A program made the translations under genes and the position numbers. 45,239 nucleotides of DNA. Source: a virus. Positions 6,610 to 12,442 of the stretch are shown here, one piece after another. The stretch lies in IMG/VR virus record IMGVR_UViG_3300042893_001754, positions 1 to 45,239 of that record; one strand, 5' to 3'. Position 1 is the first letter of the stretch. Every line of letters starts with the position of its first letter. Under the pieces are notes generated by a model that made no database searches, had not been told where the DNA came from, and was given only the letters and a program-made list of their open reading frames with translations.

Positions 6610-7188
6610 TTATTTTAAACTTTCTAGTAATTCTTTCAGTTCTTCTAATGTAGGTACATAACCTTTAATTAGATTACCATCATCATCTAGCTTGATAACA
6701 CCTAGATTATATTTATGTTGGTCATGGAGCGTATCGTAATTTTCAATAGCGTGTTTTACTTTTACCACTCTTTGTTCTTCTGCATTCAATAAGTTCCAAA
6801 CAATTGCTTTTTTACCATAGCATTTAATAAAATCTTTGTGCTTTTGTACAGTAGTGTACATCGCATTATCTCTTTCGTCATAATTAAAACCTAAACTATT
6901 TGAAAGTGTTTTTAAACCACTATTTGATAAGGTATTTTTTAAACTGTCTAAACTATCAATAGGTAAACCTCCTAGATTACATTTTCCTTCATCAACATTA
7001 CTATCATCCACTCCAATATAGTTTTTATATTGTGTTTCATATAATCTAGCGTAATAAGAAAACTCTTGTTGAAAATTTCCTTTGGTTATTTTAAATGCGC
7101 CACTAACTTCTAATCCGAAACCCTCTCTTAATGTTTCTACTTTAACTTCTCCTGATACGACTTGTAAGCCATTAAATAAATTTTCCAT
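6610..7188 (-). CDS. Hypothetical protein (192 aa)
   Basis: ATG at 7188. It is one of the longer proteins of the early arm. The first 60 residues look beta-rich (LQVVSGEVKVETLREGFGLEV), the middle is Ser/Leu/Asn-rich (SLDSLKNTLSNSGLKTLSNS), and the C terminus is helical (TLEELKELLESLK). There is no membrane segment, metal-binding cluster or nucleotide-binding motif. Unknown function. Confidence 0.65.
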   Translation of the reverse strand: MENLFNGLQVVSGEVKVETLREGFGLEVSGAFKITKGNFQQEFSYYARLYETQYKNYIGVDDSNVDEGKCNLGGLPIDSLDSLKNTLSNSGLKTLSNSLGFNYDERDNAMYTTVQKHKDFIKCYGKKAIVWNLLNAEEQRVVKVKHAIENYDTLHDQHKYNLGVIKLDDDGNLIKGYVPTLEELKELLESLK

Positions 7189-7266
7189 GATATAATTTTT
7201 AAATGATTATTTTTTAATAAGTGGTATCTACATACCTATTTTTAATTTTGATTGCTTAAATAGGCT

Positions 7267-7668
7267 CTATTTAGCTATTTTAATGTATTCGACTACTGCA
7301 TCGTAGATAGCTTCTTTCATACTTCCACTAACTACATCAACTAATACCTCTCCTCTTTCGTTATTTACTACCCGAACCATGTTCTCTTTTATCTCCACGA
7401 TATTATTCAAGCCATTTATTTTTTCAACAACTTCCATCAGGGAGTTCCAATCATGGTCAAAAGTAAAATACTTATGAATATGATACCAAAGTTCTTCTAA
7501 ATCGGTAGAACTAATTGGGGCATTTTCAGCTACCATGTACTCGTATCTCCCATCTTTGTTTATGTATGGTGCTTTGCCCATAAACTCAGCTATCAATCTG
7601 TTGGATTCTCTTAGGTCAATTTCTTTTAAGAAATCAGCTAACTTTTTTTCGTATTCTTGTGCTTCCAT
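7267..7668 (-). CDS. Hypothetical protein, paralogue of its upstream neighbour (133 aa)
   Basis: ATG at 7668. It carries ESNRLIAEFMG and WNSLMEVVEKI, the same two blocks in the same order as the adjacent 108-aa gene (NNKIIAEFME, WNWLMEVVEKI). A C-terminal helix (MKEAIYDAVVEYIK) also matches (IKAVYNACVEFIK). The pair therefore arose by tandem duplication. I recognise the N/R-L/I-IAEFM and W-x-x-LM-x-VVEKI blocks as recurrent in phage genomes, without a known function. Confidence 0.65.
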   Translation of the reverse strand: MEAQEYEKKLADFLKEIDLRESNRLIAEFMGKAPYINKDGRYEYMVAENAPISSTDLEELWYHIHKYFTFDHDWNSLMEVVEKINGLNNIVEIKENMVRVVNNERGEVLVDVVSGSMKEAIYDAVVEYIKIAK

Positions 7669-7671
7669 AAT

Positions 7672-7998
7672 TTATTTATTTTCGTTATACCATTTAATAA
7701 ATTCTACACAAGCGTTGTAAACTGCTTTAATTTTAGTTTGATTAGATACTTTTGTGTGTTGTCTAAATAGAGTTTCTCTATACTTTTCTATTCTTACTTC
7801 AAAAGTTTCAATAAATAAATCATAACCTAAACTCTCAATCTTTTCAACTACCTCCATTAACCAATTCCAATCAGTATCGTATTTCATTTTTTCCCAACAC
7901 CCATATTTTGTCATAGGGTTTATGCTAAATGTGTCATCGAAAGCAGTATTTATTTCCATAAACTCTGCTATAATTTTATTGTTTTCTGTTGTGTTCAT
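7672..7998 (-). CDS. Hypothetical protein, paralogue of its downstream neighbour (108 aa)
   Basis: ATG at 7998. It shares the IAEFM block, the DWNWLMEVVEKIE block and a C-terminal VYNACVEFIKW helix with the 133-aa gene 3 nt downstream. The region between the blocks is shorter here. Predicted helical, soluble, unknown role. Confidence 0.65.
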   Translation of the reverse strand: MNTTENNKIIAEFMEINTAFDDTFSINPMTKYGCWEKMKYDTDWNWLMEVVEKIESLGYDLFIETFEVRIEKYRETLFRQHTKVSNQTKIKAVYNACVEFIKWYNENK

Positions 7999-8005
7999 AA
8001 TTTTG

Positions 8006-8179
8006 TTATTTTTTATTTGTTTTTAAATAAACCCATATTATTAAATTAACTATTGACAAAACGAGTATGTATAAATAACTTTCTGTCATTCTTAATTCCG
8101 TATTAACTGTTCCTAATAACATTACTAATACAAAATAAACTATTGCTATTGGGTGCGCTTTATTTATAAGTTCATTCAT
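8006..8179 (-). CDS. Small membrane protein with two predicted TM segments (57 aa)
   Basis: The ATG at 8179 is chosen because a promoter -7 box covers 8205-8212, within the longer frame that would start at a TTG. The product, MNELINKAHPIAIVYFVLV and onward, has two hydrophobic segments (about residues 9-25 and 34-51) separated by a short charged loop, with a basic C terminus (KTNKK). This is a two-pass inner-membrane topology. It could be a holin-like or superinfection-exclusion protein, but its early position argues against a lysis gene. Confidence 0.6.
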   Translation of the reverse strand: MNELINKAHPIAIVYFVLVMLLGTVNTELRMTESYLYILVLSIVNLIIWVYLKTNKK

Positions 8180-8204
8180 GTTTTCTTTGTGTTTTGATTC
8201 TGTA

Positions 8205-8235
8205 CAAATATACAACCTTTTATTTAATGTGCAAA
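8205..8235 (-). promoter_or_regulatory. Strong Bacteroidota-type leftward promoter
   Basis: On the minus strand TTTG (8232-8235), 19 nt, TATATTTG (8205-8212): a perfect match to the consensus and spacing. It drives the 57-aa membrane protein and probably the genes after it. Confidence 0.8.
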
Positions 8236-8301
8236 TCTTTTTATGTTAAAATTTCGGGCGTTTTTAAAAAAATAAAATAATTATTTAAAAAGACTGTAAA
8301 C

Positions 8302-8601
8302 CTACTCTTCATCTTGTTCTAACATAAGTTCATTATAATCTCTACATAACAATAACAAACTATCTAAAACATCATCACTTAATTCAGAATACATCATAGT
8401 AAAATCTTTCATACTGAAATCACTATCTAAATCATATAGAGAAACATCAACACAATCTAAACTAACATAAGTAATAACACTTCTTAAACCAACCAATGAA
8501 TTAATAATAACCTCCCTACCATCAGAAACCTCTTTGGGACTAAAACCTCCCCACATGGTAACAACACTTAAAATACGAGCAATCTTTTTTTCTGTTTTCA
8601 T
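8302..8601 (-). CDS. Acidic hypothetical protein (99 aa)
   Basis: ATG at 8601, TAG at 8302-8304. The N terminus is basic (MKTEKKIARI), the rest acidic with Leu-rich helices (DDVLDSLLLLCRDYNELML). The centre has MWGGFSPKEVSDGREV. Unknown family. Confidence 0.6.
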   Translation of the reverse strand: MKTEKKIARILSVVTMWGGFSPKEVSDGREVIINSLVGLRSVITYVSLDCVDVSLYDLDSDFSMKDFTMMYSELSDDVLDSLLLLCRDYNELMLEQDEE

Positions 8602-8801
8602 CTCTTGTCTGTTTTTTCTTAATAGTTTTATATACTTACTATTTTAGTTTTGGCAATTTATCACTTTCGATATTACCTCCAAATCTTGGGGAGGGTTGCA
8701 CCACCCCCTCATTATCAAGTAGTTAGCTACATTTTCTCCCCAAATTATCCTCTCAAACTAAATCTTAAAATTTTCTTAAATCCTTTCTCCCTCTTCCTTT
8801 C
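8602..8801. other. 200-bp intergenic region with a GC-rich inverted repeat
   Basis: No credible gene is seen on either strand. A local GC-rich patch (about 8689-8712) contains GAGGG and CCCTC separated by about ten bases, a short hairpin possibility in otherwise AT-rich DNA. It may be a weak terminator or leader structure between the flanking leftward genes. Confidence 0.3.
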
Positions 8802-9002
8802 TTATTCTTCTCCGTATAGTGCTATCACTACCTTTTTTGCTTCTTCATCTGCTAGTAGTTCTAGTTTTTTGCGTGATAGTTCTTTGTTTGGTTTCTTCCA
8901 TGATACTTCTATTCCTCTTATTTCTGTTTTAGTACTTCCTTTTAGGTACTCTGTTGCGATATGATTATGAATTTCTGCTTTTAATAGTTCTAATGTTGCC
9001 AT
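8802..9002 (-). CDS. Small hypothetical helical protein (66 aa)
   Basis: ATG at 9002 preceded by a repeated AAAC leader (three AAAC units). The product begins MATLELLKAEIHNHIATEYLKG and ends in a charged helix (RKKLELLADEEAKKVVIALYG). Probably two helices around a short strand pair. Function unknown. Confidence 0.6.
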   Translation of the reverse strand: MATLELLKAEIHNHIATEYLKGSTKTEIRGIEVSWKKPNKELSRKKLELLADEEAKKVVIALYGEE

Positions 9003-9149
9003 GTTTGTTTGTTTTTACTGTTCTTTTTTAGAATGCCGATTATATTATTATTAAGAAATACTTATTTTTACTGAGAATACTTTATTTTTAATGCCCCAAA
9101 ATAAGCCAATATGCCAATCTCCCACCGAAGAGTACTGCATTATTCACAA

Positions 9150-9419
9150 TTACTCCCTTTTAAGTCTTGTATTAATTGATTGGGTAAAGTTATCTGTGAA
9201 TAATATATAACCATCCCCTCCATTTTCTATTCTTCCTTTTACTTCTATTCCTATATTGTTTAGGAACTCTTCTGCTATCTCGGAAGCATCATCTTTGTCT
9301 GTATTGAATAAAGATAGTTTTATATTTACTCTTCTTCTTAGGTCGGTCAGTTTTATGTATGCTCCCCTCTTGTCTGTTGCTCCTATGTATTTTGCTTTAA
9401 TACCTCTGTAGTTTTCCAT
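9150..9419 (-). CDS. Conserved-type phage hypothetical protein (89 aa)
   Basis: ATG at 9419. The N-terminal part, IKAKYIGATDKRGAYIKLTD, follows a pattern (KYxGxTxxRGxxIKxTD) that I recall from many small phage proteins. A helix (DASEIAEEFLNNIGI) and a C-terminal strand pair follow. Role unknown. Confidence 0.6.
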   Translation of the reverse strand: MENYRGIKAKYIGATDKRGAYIKLTDLRRRVNIKLSLFNTDKDDASEIAEEFLNNIGIEVKGRIENGGDGYILFTDNFTQSINTRLKRE

Positions 9420-9431
9420 GACTGTCTTTTT

Positions 9432-9638
9432 TTAAATTACCCCGACTTCAATTCCTATTTTCTTCCCCTCTAAAATGGCCTTTGTTATTTTATCTCTGTT
9501 TGTAACTAATGATTCTGAATCATCGCCATGTAAGATATATAAGTCAAATAAACCACTGTTAAAAATTTCTTTTGCTTTATCTGTTACATCCATAAAGATA
9601 AAACCGTCTTTCATAACTATTGCTAGACTTTTACTCAT
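9432..9638 (-). CDS. Small hypothetical protein (68 aa)
   Basis: ATG at 9638. It has the appearance of a small alpha/beta domain: strand LAIVMKDGFIFMDV, helix KAKEIF, strand LYILHG, helix RDKITKAIL, strand IGIEVGVI. No motif identifies it. Confidence 0.6.
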   Translation of the reverse strand: MSKSLAIVMKDGFIFMDVTDKAKEIFNSGLFDLYILHGDDSESLVTNRDKITKAILEGKKIGIEVGVI

Positions 9639-9697
9639 GATATTTGTTTTTTAGTACCCCCAAACTTTTCTGTCTAGGGGTTTTATTAATACTATTT

Positions 9698-9982
9698 TTA
9701 AATTTCTGTTTCTTGGCCATCCCACTCAATACCATTAAGATACCAAACCCCCTTACTTTGATTGATACTAACGCCATCTAGGGCATTTAATCTTTCTTTG
9801 GTAGTTTTACTTTTCCAACCTGCATTTCGTATCTTTAAAACGCCATTTTCTTTTTTGGCAATTAAGTTATCAAATAAGAATAGTTTTGTTACTCCATCCT
9901 TTACTGTTACCTCTGTGTTACCAAAGTTTTTTGGTTGGTTGTTGTAAAAAGACTGTACTGCATTTCTAGTAATTACTTTCAT
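9698..9982 (-). CDS. Conserved-type phage hypothetical protein (94 aa)
   Basis: ATG at 9982. The sequence pattern TEVTVKDGVTKLFLFDN, NAGWKSKTTKERLNAL, GVWYLNG and EWDG is one I recognise from small proteins in many unrelated phages, of unknown function. It has its own promoter, with the shared GGCAATnAAGCC element between promoter and start. Confidence 0.7.
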   Translation of the reverse strand: MKVITRNAVQSFYNNQPKNFGNTEVTVKDGVTKLFLFDNLIAKKENGVLKIRNAGWKSKTTKERLNALDGVSINQSKGVWYLNGIEWDGQETEI

Positions 9983-10001
9983 AATATTGGTTTTTTGCTT
10001 T

Positions 10002-10025
10002 GGCTTAATTGCCTATGTAAAGATA
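10002..10025 (-). promoter_or_regulatory. -7 box plus shared 12-bp inverted-repeat element (copy 1)
   Basis: The minus strand reads TATCTTTA (10018-10025), 4 nt, then GGCAATTAAGCC (10002-10013), then 19 nt to the ATG at 9982. The same layout occurs at 11163-11186 and 11956-11979. GGC/GCC ends make an inverted repeat around the expected transcript start: either an operator or a 5' hairpin. Confidence 0.6.
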
Positions 10026-10081
10026 ATTCTTTTTATTCTAATAAACTATTATTTTATAAGGTTTTTTTATTTTTTTATCAT

Positions 10082-10107
10082 CCCCCTCGAACCTTACAAC
10101 GAAGGGG
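10082..10107 (-). terminator. Stem-loop downstream of the 186-aa gene
   Basis: On the minus strand CCCCTTCG and CGAGGGGG pair (8 bp including one G-U) around a 10-nt loop, just after the stop at 10121. No U-tract follows, so it may act as an mRNA 3' stabiliser rather than an intrinsic terminator. Confidence 0.5.
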
Positions 10108-10120
10108 AATAATAACCTAA

Positions 10121-10681
10121 TTACATTTTCTCGTACACTCCCTCTCCATTACTGAACGAACCTAATTTTCTATAAGGAGTTGTAACTTGGGTAAACAGTT
10201 TTTCTATCTCTTTAATCATCTCCTCACTTTCTTTGACTGCCCACTTTTCAGCGTTCCTACTTTGTATTTTTATCATCCCCGAATTCATATACGAACGGCT
10301 TTCAAAATCAAATCTAAAATCGGGTTCATCCTCCCAACATGAACCACTACTAAACTGCACCTCATAATCTAAATTTGCACCCTCATAATAGCCATATCTT
10401 AAAACGATTAAAATTTTAATGCTAACCTCAACATCCCCAAAGGTTTTATCTTCTCTTAATGAACCTAAAAACGCTCCCTTATGACTTGTTTGTTCGTACC
10501 CCCACTTTCTAGGGTAAAAGTCATAACTGCTTTCTTCTTGAAATAAATCTTCAACCTCATTTTTGAATTCTTGAATCTCGTACAGTTCAGGACAAATTGT
10601 TTCTTCTGTTTCTTGATCCGTGTAATTCATTAAACATGCGAAGATAGTTTTGCTATTACTATAAAAATTATTTGTTGCCAT
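10121..10681 (-). CDS. Hypothetical protein (186 aa)
   Basis: ATG at 10681. It is acidic and aromatic-rich. It contains RKWGYEQTSHKGAFLG, an IKILIVLRYGYYEGANLDYEV beta-hairpin-like region and FRFDFESRSYMNSGMIKI, then a C-terminal helix (AVKESEEMIKEIEKLFTQV). No motif of a known enzyme. A single-domain soluble protein of unknown function, flanked by hairpins on both sides. Confidence 0.65.
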   Translation of the reverse strand: MATNNFYSNSKTIFACLMNYTDQETEETICPELYEIQEFKNEVEDLFQEESSYDFYPRKWGYEQTSHKGAFLGSLREDKTFGDVEVSIKILIVLRYGYYEGANLDYEVQFSSGSCWEDEPDFRFDFESRSYMNSGMIKIQSRNAEKWAVKESEEMIKEIEKLFTQVTTPYRKLGSFSNGEGVYEKM

Positions 10682-10703
10682 GATATTGATTTTTAAAAGT
10701 TAG

Positions 10704-10748
10704 AAAATAGGAAGGGAATCGAACCCCTCTTAATACCTTTACTATTTT
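10704..10748 (-). other. tRNA-like fragment: acceptor-type stem plus T-arm
   Basis: The minus strand has a clear T-arm (AGGGG, loop TTCGATT, CCCTT). It is enclosed by AAAATAG (5') and CTATTTT (3'), which pair over 7 bp, giving about 45 nt in all. There is no room for D and anticodon arms, and no matching 5' acceptor strand was found at the usual distance, so it is not a normal tRNA. It may be a decayed tRNA, a tRNA mimic, or a copy of a host tRNA 3' end such as an attachment-site core. No integrase gene is seen. Confidence 0.45.
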
Positions 10749-10757
10749 GATACATGT

Positions 10758-10784
10758 AAAAGTAGTTTTTTATATTGAAACTAC
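10758..10784 (-). terminator. Intrinsic terminator after the 114-aa gene
   Basis: On the minus strand GTAGTTT, a 9-nt loop and AAACTAC make a perfect 7-bp stem followed by TTTT, 15 nt downstream of the stop at 10800. This is a standard rho-independent form. Confidence 0.7.
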
Positions 10785-10799
10785 CAAAACAATTTGTGA

Positions 10800-11144
10800 T
10801 TATTTTATTTTAAAATATTCAAAAAACTTTCTATTGAAATAATAACCTCCCCCTTTGTAATTCACATTGAAAGCTAGTACTTCCATTTTGTTGGTAACGA
10901 TAGCAATACTTTCTTGAGTGAACACGCTACATAACCTTTCAAAATCAGCTAAAACTTTAGAATCCGAACTATATTTGTACTCTAGTATTGCTACAAAAGT
11001 AGGCTCAGGATTACCTTCAAATTCTTTTTCTGTAAAGTAATAACCCATTAACCGGTATCCGTTAAGAGTTCCCATATAATTTAATACTTCTTCTTCATTC
11101 ATTGGGTTGTTATTCATCCCTAAATTAACTTGAACTGTCTTCAT
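10800..11144 (-). CDS. Hypothetical protein (114 aa)
   Basis: ATG at 11144, TAA at 10800. Features: an N terminus rich in Asn (LGMNNNPMNEEEVLNYMG), a central strand TFVAILEYKY, and a Gly/Tyr-rich turn (NYKGGGYYFNRKFFEYF). It sits alone between a promoter with the shared 12-bp element and an intrinsic terminator, so it is probably monocistronic. Function unknown. Confidence 0.65.
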   Translation of the reverse strand: MKTVQVNLGMNNNPMNEEEVLNYMGTLNGYRLMGYYFTEKEFEGNPEPTFVAILEYKYSSDSKVLADFERLCSVFTQESIAIVTNKMEVLAFNVNYKGGGYYFNRKFFEYFKIK

Positions 11145-11162
11145 AATCTTGTTTTTTAGTTT

Positions 11163-11186
11163 GGCTTCATTGCCGTTACAAATATA
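11163..11186 (-). promoter_or_regulatory. -7 box plus shared 12-bp inverted-repeat element (copy 2)
   Basis: The minus strand reads TATATTTG (11179-11186), 4 nt, GGCAATGAAGCC (11163-11174), then 18 nt to the ATG at 11144. Spacing is the same as in copies 1 and 3. The -33 region is weak. Confidence 0.65.
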
Positions 11187-11208
11187 ACTCTTTTTTAATT
11201 AAATCCTA

Positions 11209-11271
11209 CTATCTTTTTAATTTAATTATCAAAATAATGATAATAATTAATGCAGCAAATATTTTTATCAT
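11209..11271 (-). CDS. Micro-membrane peptide (20 aa)
   Basis: An ATG at 11271, 2 nt after the TAG of the upstream gene, opens 20 codons to a TAG at 11209. The peptide starts MIKIFAALIIIIILIIKLKR: one hydrophobic helix of about 14 residues ending in basic residues. The tight coupling to the preceding gene supports translation, but the size makes the call tentative. Confidence 0.4.
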   Translation of the reverse strand: MIKIFAALIIIIILIIKLKR

Positions 11272-11273
11272 AA

Positions 11274-11531
11274 CTACTCTTCATTATTAAAATTGGTTAA
11301 CTGTTCCCCACATTCCGACAACTTAAAAAAGTCAATACTGTAACTGTTCTGAACAAAACAATTACAACCTTCAAAAAATCCATTAACATCTATATAATCT
11401 TCTACCTTCCCACTCCATGGCGTGTTGAACCTCATTACAGTATTGGCTTGGATTTTATCTTTTTTATTTTCCTCATTAATGAAGATCGCATTTCCTTTTT
11501 TATTAAATGTCAATTCATAAGTATTTTTCAT
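11274..11531 (-). CDS. Hypothetical protein (85 aa)
   Basis: The start is set at the ATG at 11531 (MKNTYELTFNKKGNAIF); a longer frame would need a non-ATG start and would overlap the 30-aa membrane peptide. The product is acidic at its C terminus (QLTNFNNEE) and contains three Cys (GCNCF, SECGE). It may be beta-rich. Unknown family. Confidence 0.55.
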   Translation of the reverse strand: MKNTYELTFNKKGNAIFINEENKKDKIQANTVMRFNTPWSGKVEDYIDVNGFFEGCNCFVQNSYSIDFFKLSECGEQLTNFNNEE

Positions 11532-11542
11532 GATATAATATT

Positions 11543-11635
11543 TTAAAGGGTTCTTAAAAGTTGCGCTACAAAATAAATAGCGAGGATTAAACAAAAAATA
11601 TACTGTGGTCTCTTATACTGTAAAAAATGTTTCAT
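11543..11635 (-). CDS. Small membrane peptide (30 aa)
   Basis: From ATG at 11635 the frame gives MKHFLQYKRPQYIFCLILA and continues through a hydrophobic helix (about residues 11-27) to a TAA at 11543. A basic N-terminal segment followed by one TM helix fits an inner-membrane micro-protein. It lies between the hairpin at 11656-11673 and the 85-aa gene. Confidence 0.4.
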   Translation of the reverse strand: MKHFLQYKRPQYIFCLILAIYFVAQLLRTL

Positions 11636-11655
11636 GGTCTTAAAGTTGTTTAAAT

Positions 11656-11673
11656 AGCCCCCTTTCGAGGGCT
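11656..11673 (-). terminator. Hairpin with GAAA tetraloop
   Basis: The minus strand AGCCCTC-GAAA-GGGGGCT folds to a 7-bp stem (one G-U pair) capped by a stable GNRA loop, 8 nt after the stop of the 84-aa gene. It is followed by ATTTAAAC, only weakly U-rich, so it may be a terminator or an attenuator/RNA-stability element. Confidence 0.6.
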
Positions 11674-11681
11674 TGGTTATA

Positions 11682-11936
11682 TTAGTTGGTTAACTCTTCA
11701 AAGTTGTTTATAATAAGATCTCTTTCTCTTATATAATCTTGTAGATCTCTTTTGTTCAACTGTTCGCCTAAATGCCATGCGAAAGGTTTATTTTCTAGTT
11801 GTGGCTTAATATGATCTATTACATAATTTAGATCCTTAATGTAGCCTTTAAAGAAGATTAATTTCTTTCTTCTAGTATCTTTGCCGAAGTAATCAGCAGT
11901 TACTTTTAATTCTGATAATGTAGGAATTGTTTGCAT
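11682..11936 (-). CDS. Small charged hypothetical protein (84 aa)
   Basis: ATG at 11936. It has several Lys/Arg/Asp-rich helices (KDTRRKKLIFFKGYIKDL, LNKRDLQDYIRERDLIINNF). Probably all-helical and soluble. No known family. A strong promoter with the shared 12-bp element lies just upstream, and a GAAA hairpin just downstream. Confidence 0.6.
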   Translation of the reverse strand: MQTIPTLSELKVTADYFGKDTRRKKLIFFKGYIKDLNYVIDHIKPQLENKPFAWHLGEQLNKRDLQDYIRERDLIINNFEELTN

Positions 11937-11955
11937 GTTTGTAAGGTTTTAGCTT

Positions 11956-12002
11956 GGCTTGATTGCCTTTACAAATATACAATTATATATTAGATATGCA
12001 AA
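11956..12002 (-). promoter_or_regulatory. Strong leftward promoter with shared 12-bp element (copy 3)
   Basis: On the minus strand TTTG (11999-12002), 19 nt, TATATTTG (11972-11979), 4 nt, GGCAATCAAGCC (11956-11967), then 19 nt to the ATG at 11936. It is the most complete of the three promoter/element pairs. Confidence 0.75.
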
Positions 12003-12154
12003 CATAAAAGTAATTTATTTTATAATTATTTTATATTATTTATTAGCTACCCAAAACTTTAGGAGTGAAGGAGAAGATCCTTCTCACTATCTTACTATCT
12101 TATACCTACTACATGAAGGAGAAGAAGAAGAGGAGAAGGACCACAACCTAAAAA

Positions 12155-12180
12155 TAAAACTTGAAAAGTCCAAAACTTTT
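12155..12180 (-). terminator. Intrinsic terminator in the non-coding locus
   Basis: On the minus strand AAAAGT, loop TTTGG, ACTTTT, followed by a U-rich run (TTTTATTTTT). There is no gene just upstream on this strand, so it would end either read-through from 12.4 kb or an independent small RNA. Confidence 0.5.
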
Positions 12181-12300
12181 TTAAGGCCCTAGAAAAAAGT
12201 GCGGACCTACTATATAGAAGAGGGGGGCGTACCAAAGTTTTCTGATTTGCCCTCCGCCCTTAGCTTAGGATGGGTACGTACATTTTTATACATCCCCCAA

Positions 12301-12352
12301 AAAAAATTTACTATAAAAAATTTACTATAAAAAATTTACTATAAAAAATTTA
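12301..12352. repeat. 14-bp tandem repeat, three full copies plus a partial
   Basis: AAAAAATTTACTAT is repeated at 12301, 12315 and 12329, with a fourth partial copy from 12343. Pure AT direct repeats in a non-coding gap beside replication/recombination genes fit origin iterons. The TAAATTTT seen on the minus strand also resembles degenerate -7 boxes, so stacked promoters are an alternative. Confidence 0.75.
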
Positions 12353-12388
12353 TAACATTAACATTTATTTAACATATTATATTTTGAC

Positions 12389-12419
12389 ATAAAAATCCCC
12401 CTAAGATTTCTCCAGGGGG
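12389..12419 (-). terminator. Intrinsic terminator after the 232-aa gene
   Basis: On the minus strand CCCCCT, an 11-nt loop and AGGGGG, then ATTTTTAT, 24 nt after the stop at 12443. It closes the leftward replication/chaperonin operon. Confidence 0.75.
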
Positions 12420-12442
12420 TTAGTTAGGTTTGTGGTGCCTAT

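Larger units (their letters stand above)
12003..12442. other. 440-bp non-coding locus with tandem repeats, hairpins and two terminators
   Basis: No convincing gene is seen. Contents, left to right: a purine-rich stretch (about 12060-12150); a terminator-like hairpin (12164-12180); GC-rich sequence with complementary pairs GGGCG/CGCCC (12225-12229 with 12255-12259) and GGATG/CATCC (12268-12272 with 12291-12295); a 14-bp tandem repeat (12301-12352); and the terminator of the gene at 12443. It could be a leftward small RNA with its own terminator, or a replication origin with AT-rich iterons. Confidence 0.45.

Noticed and set aside
8006-8179. Calling the two-TM protein a holin
   Set aside because: Size and topology would fit, but it is in the early leftward arm, far from the endolysin and spanin genes, so the assignment is unsupported.
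9650-9697. CCCC/GGGG hairpin between two leftward genes as a terminator
   Set aside because: A 4-5 bp stem with long loop; on the minus strand it is followed by A-rich, not U-rich, sequence.
10690-10800. A complete tRNA gene on the minus strand
   Set aside because: The T-arm is perfect, but no 5' acceptor strand, D-arm or anticodon arm is found at the right distance.
11959-12192. A 77-codon plus-strand frame in the 12-kb non-coding locus
   Set aside because: It needs a TTG start inside the leftward promoter region, the product is low-complexity (hydrophobic start, Glu/Lys-rich end), and it opposes all neighbouring genes.
12301-12352. A CRISPR array
   Set aside because: The 14-bp units are directly contiguous, with no spacers and no cas genes in the window.
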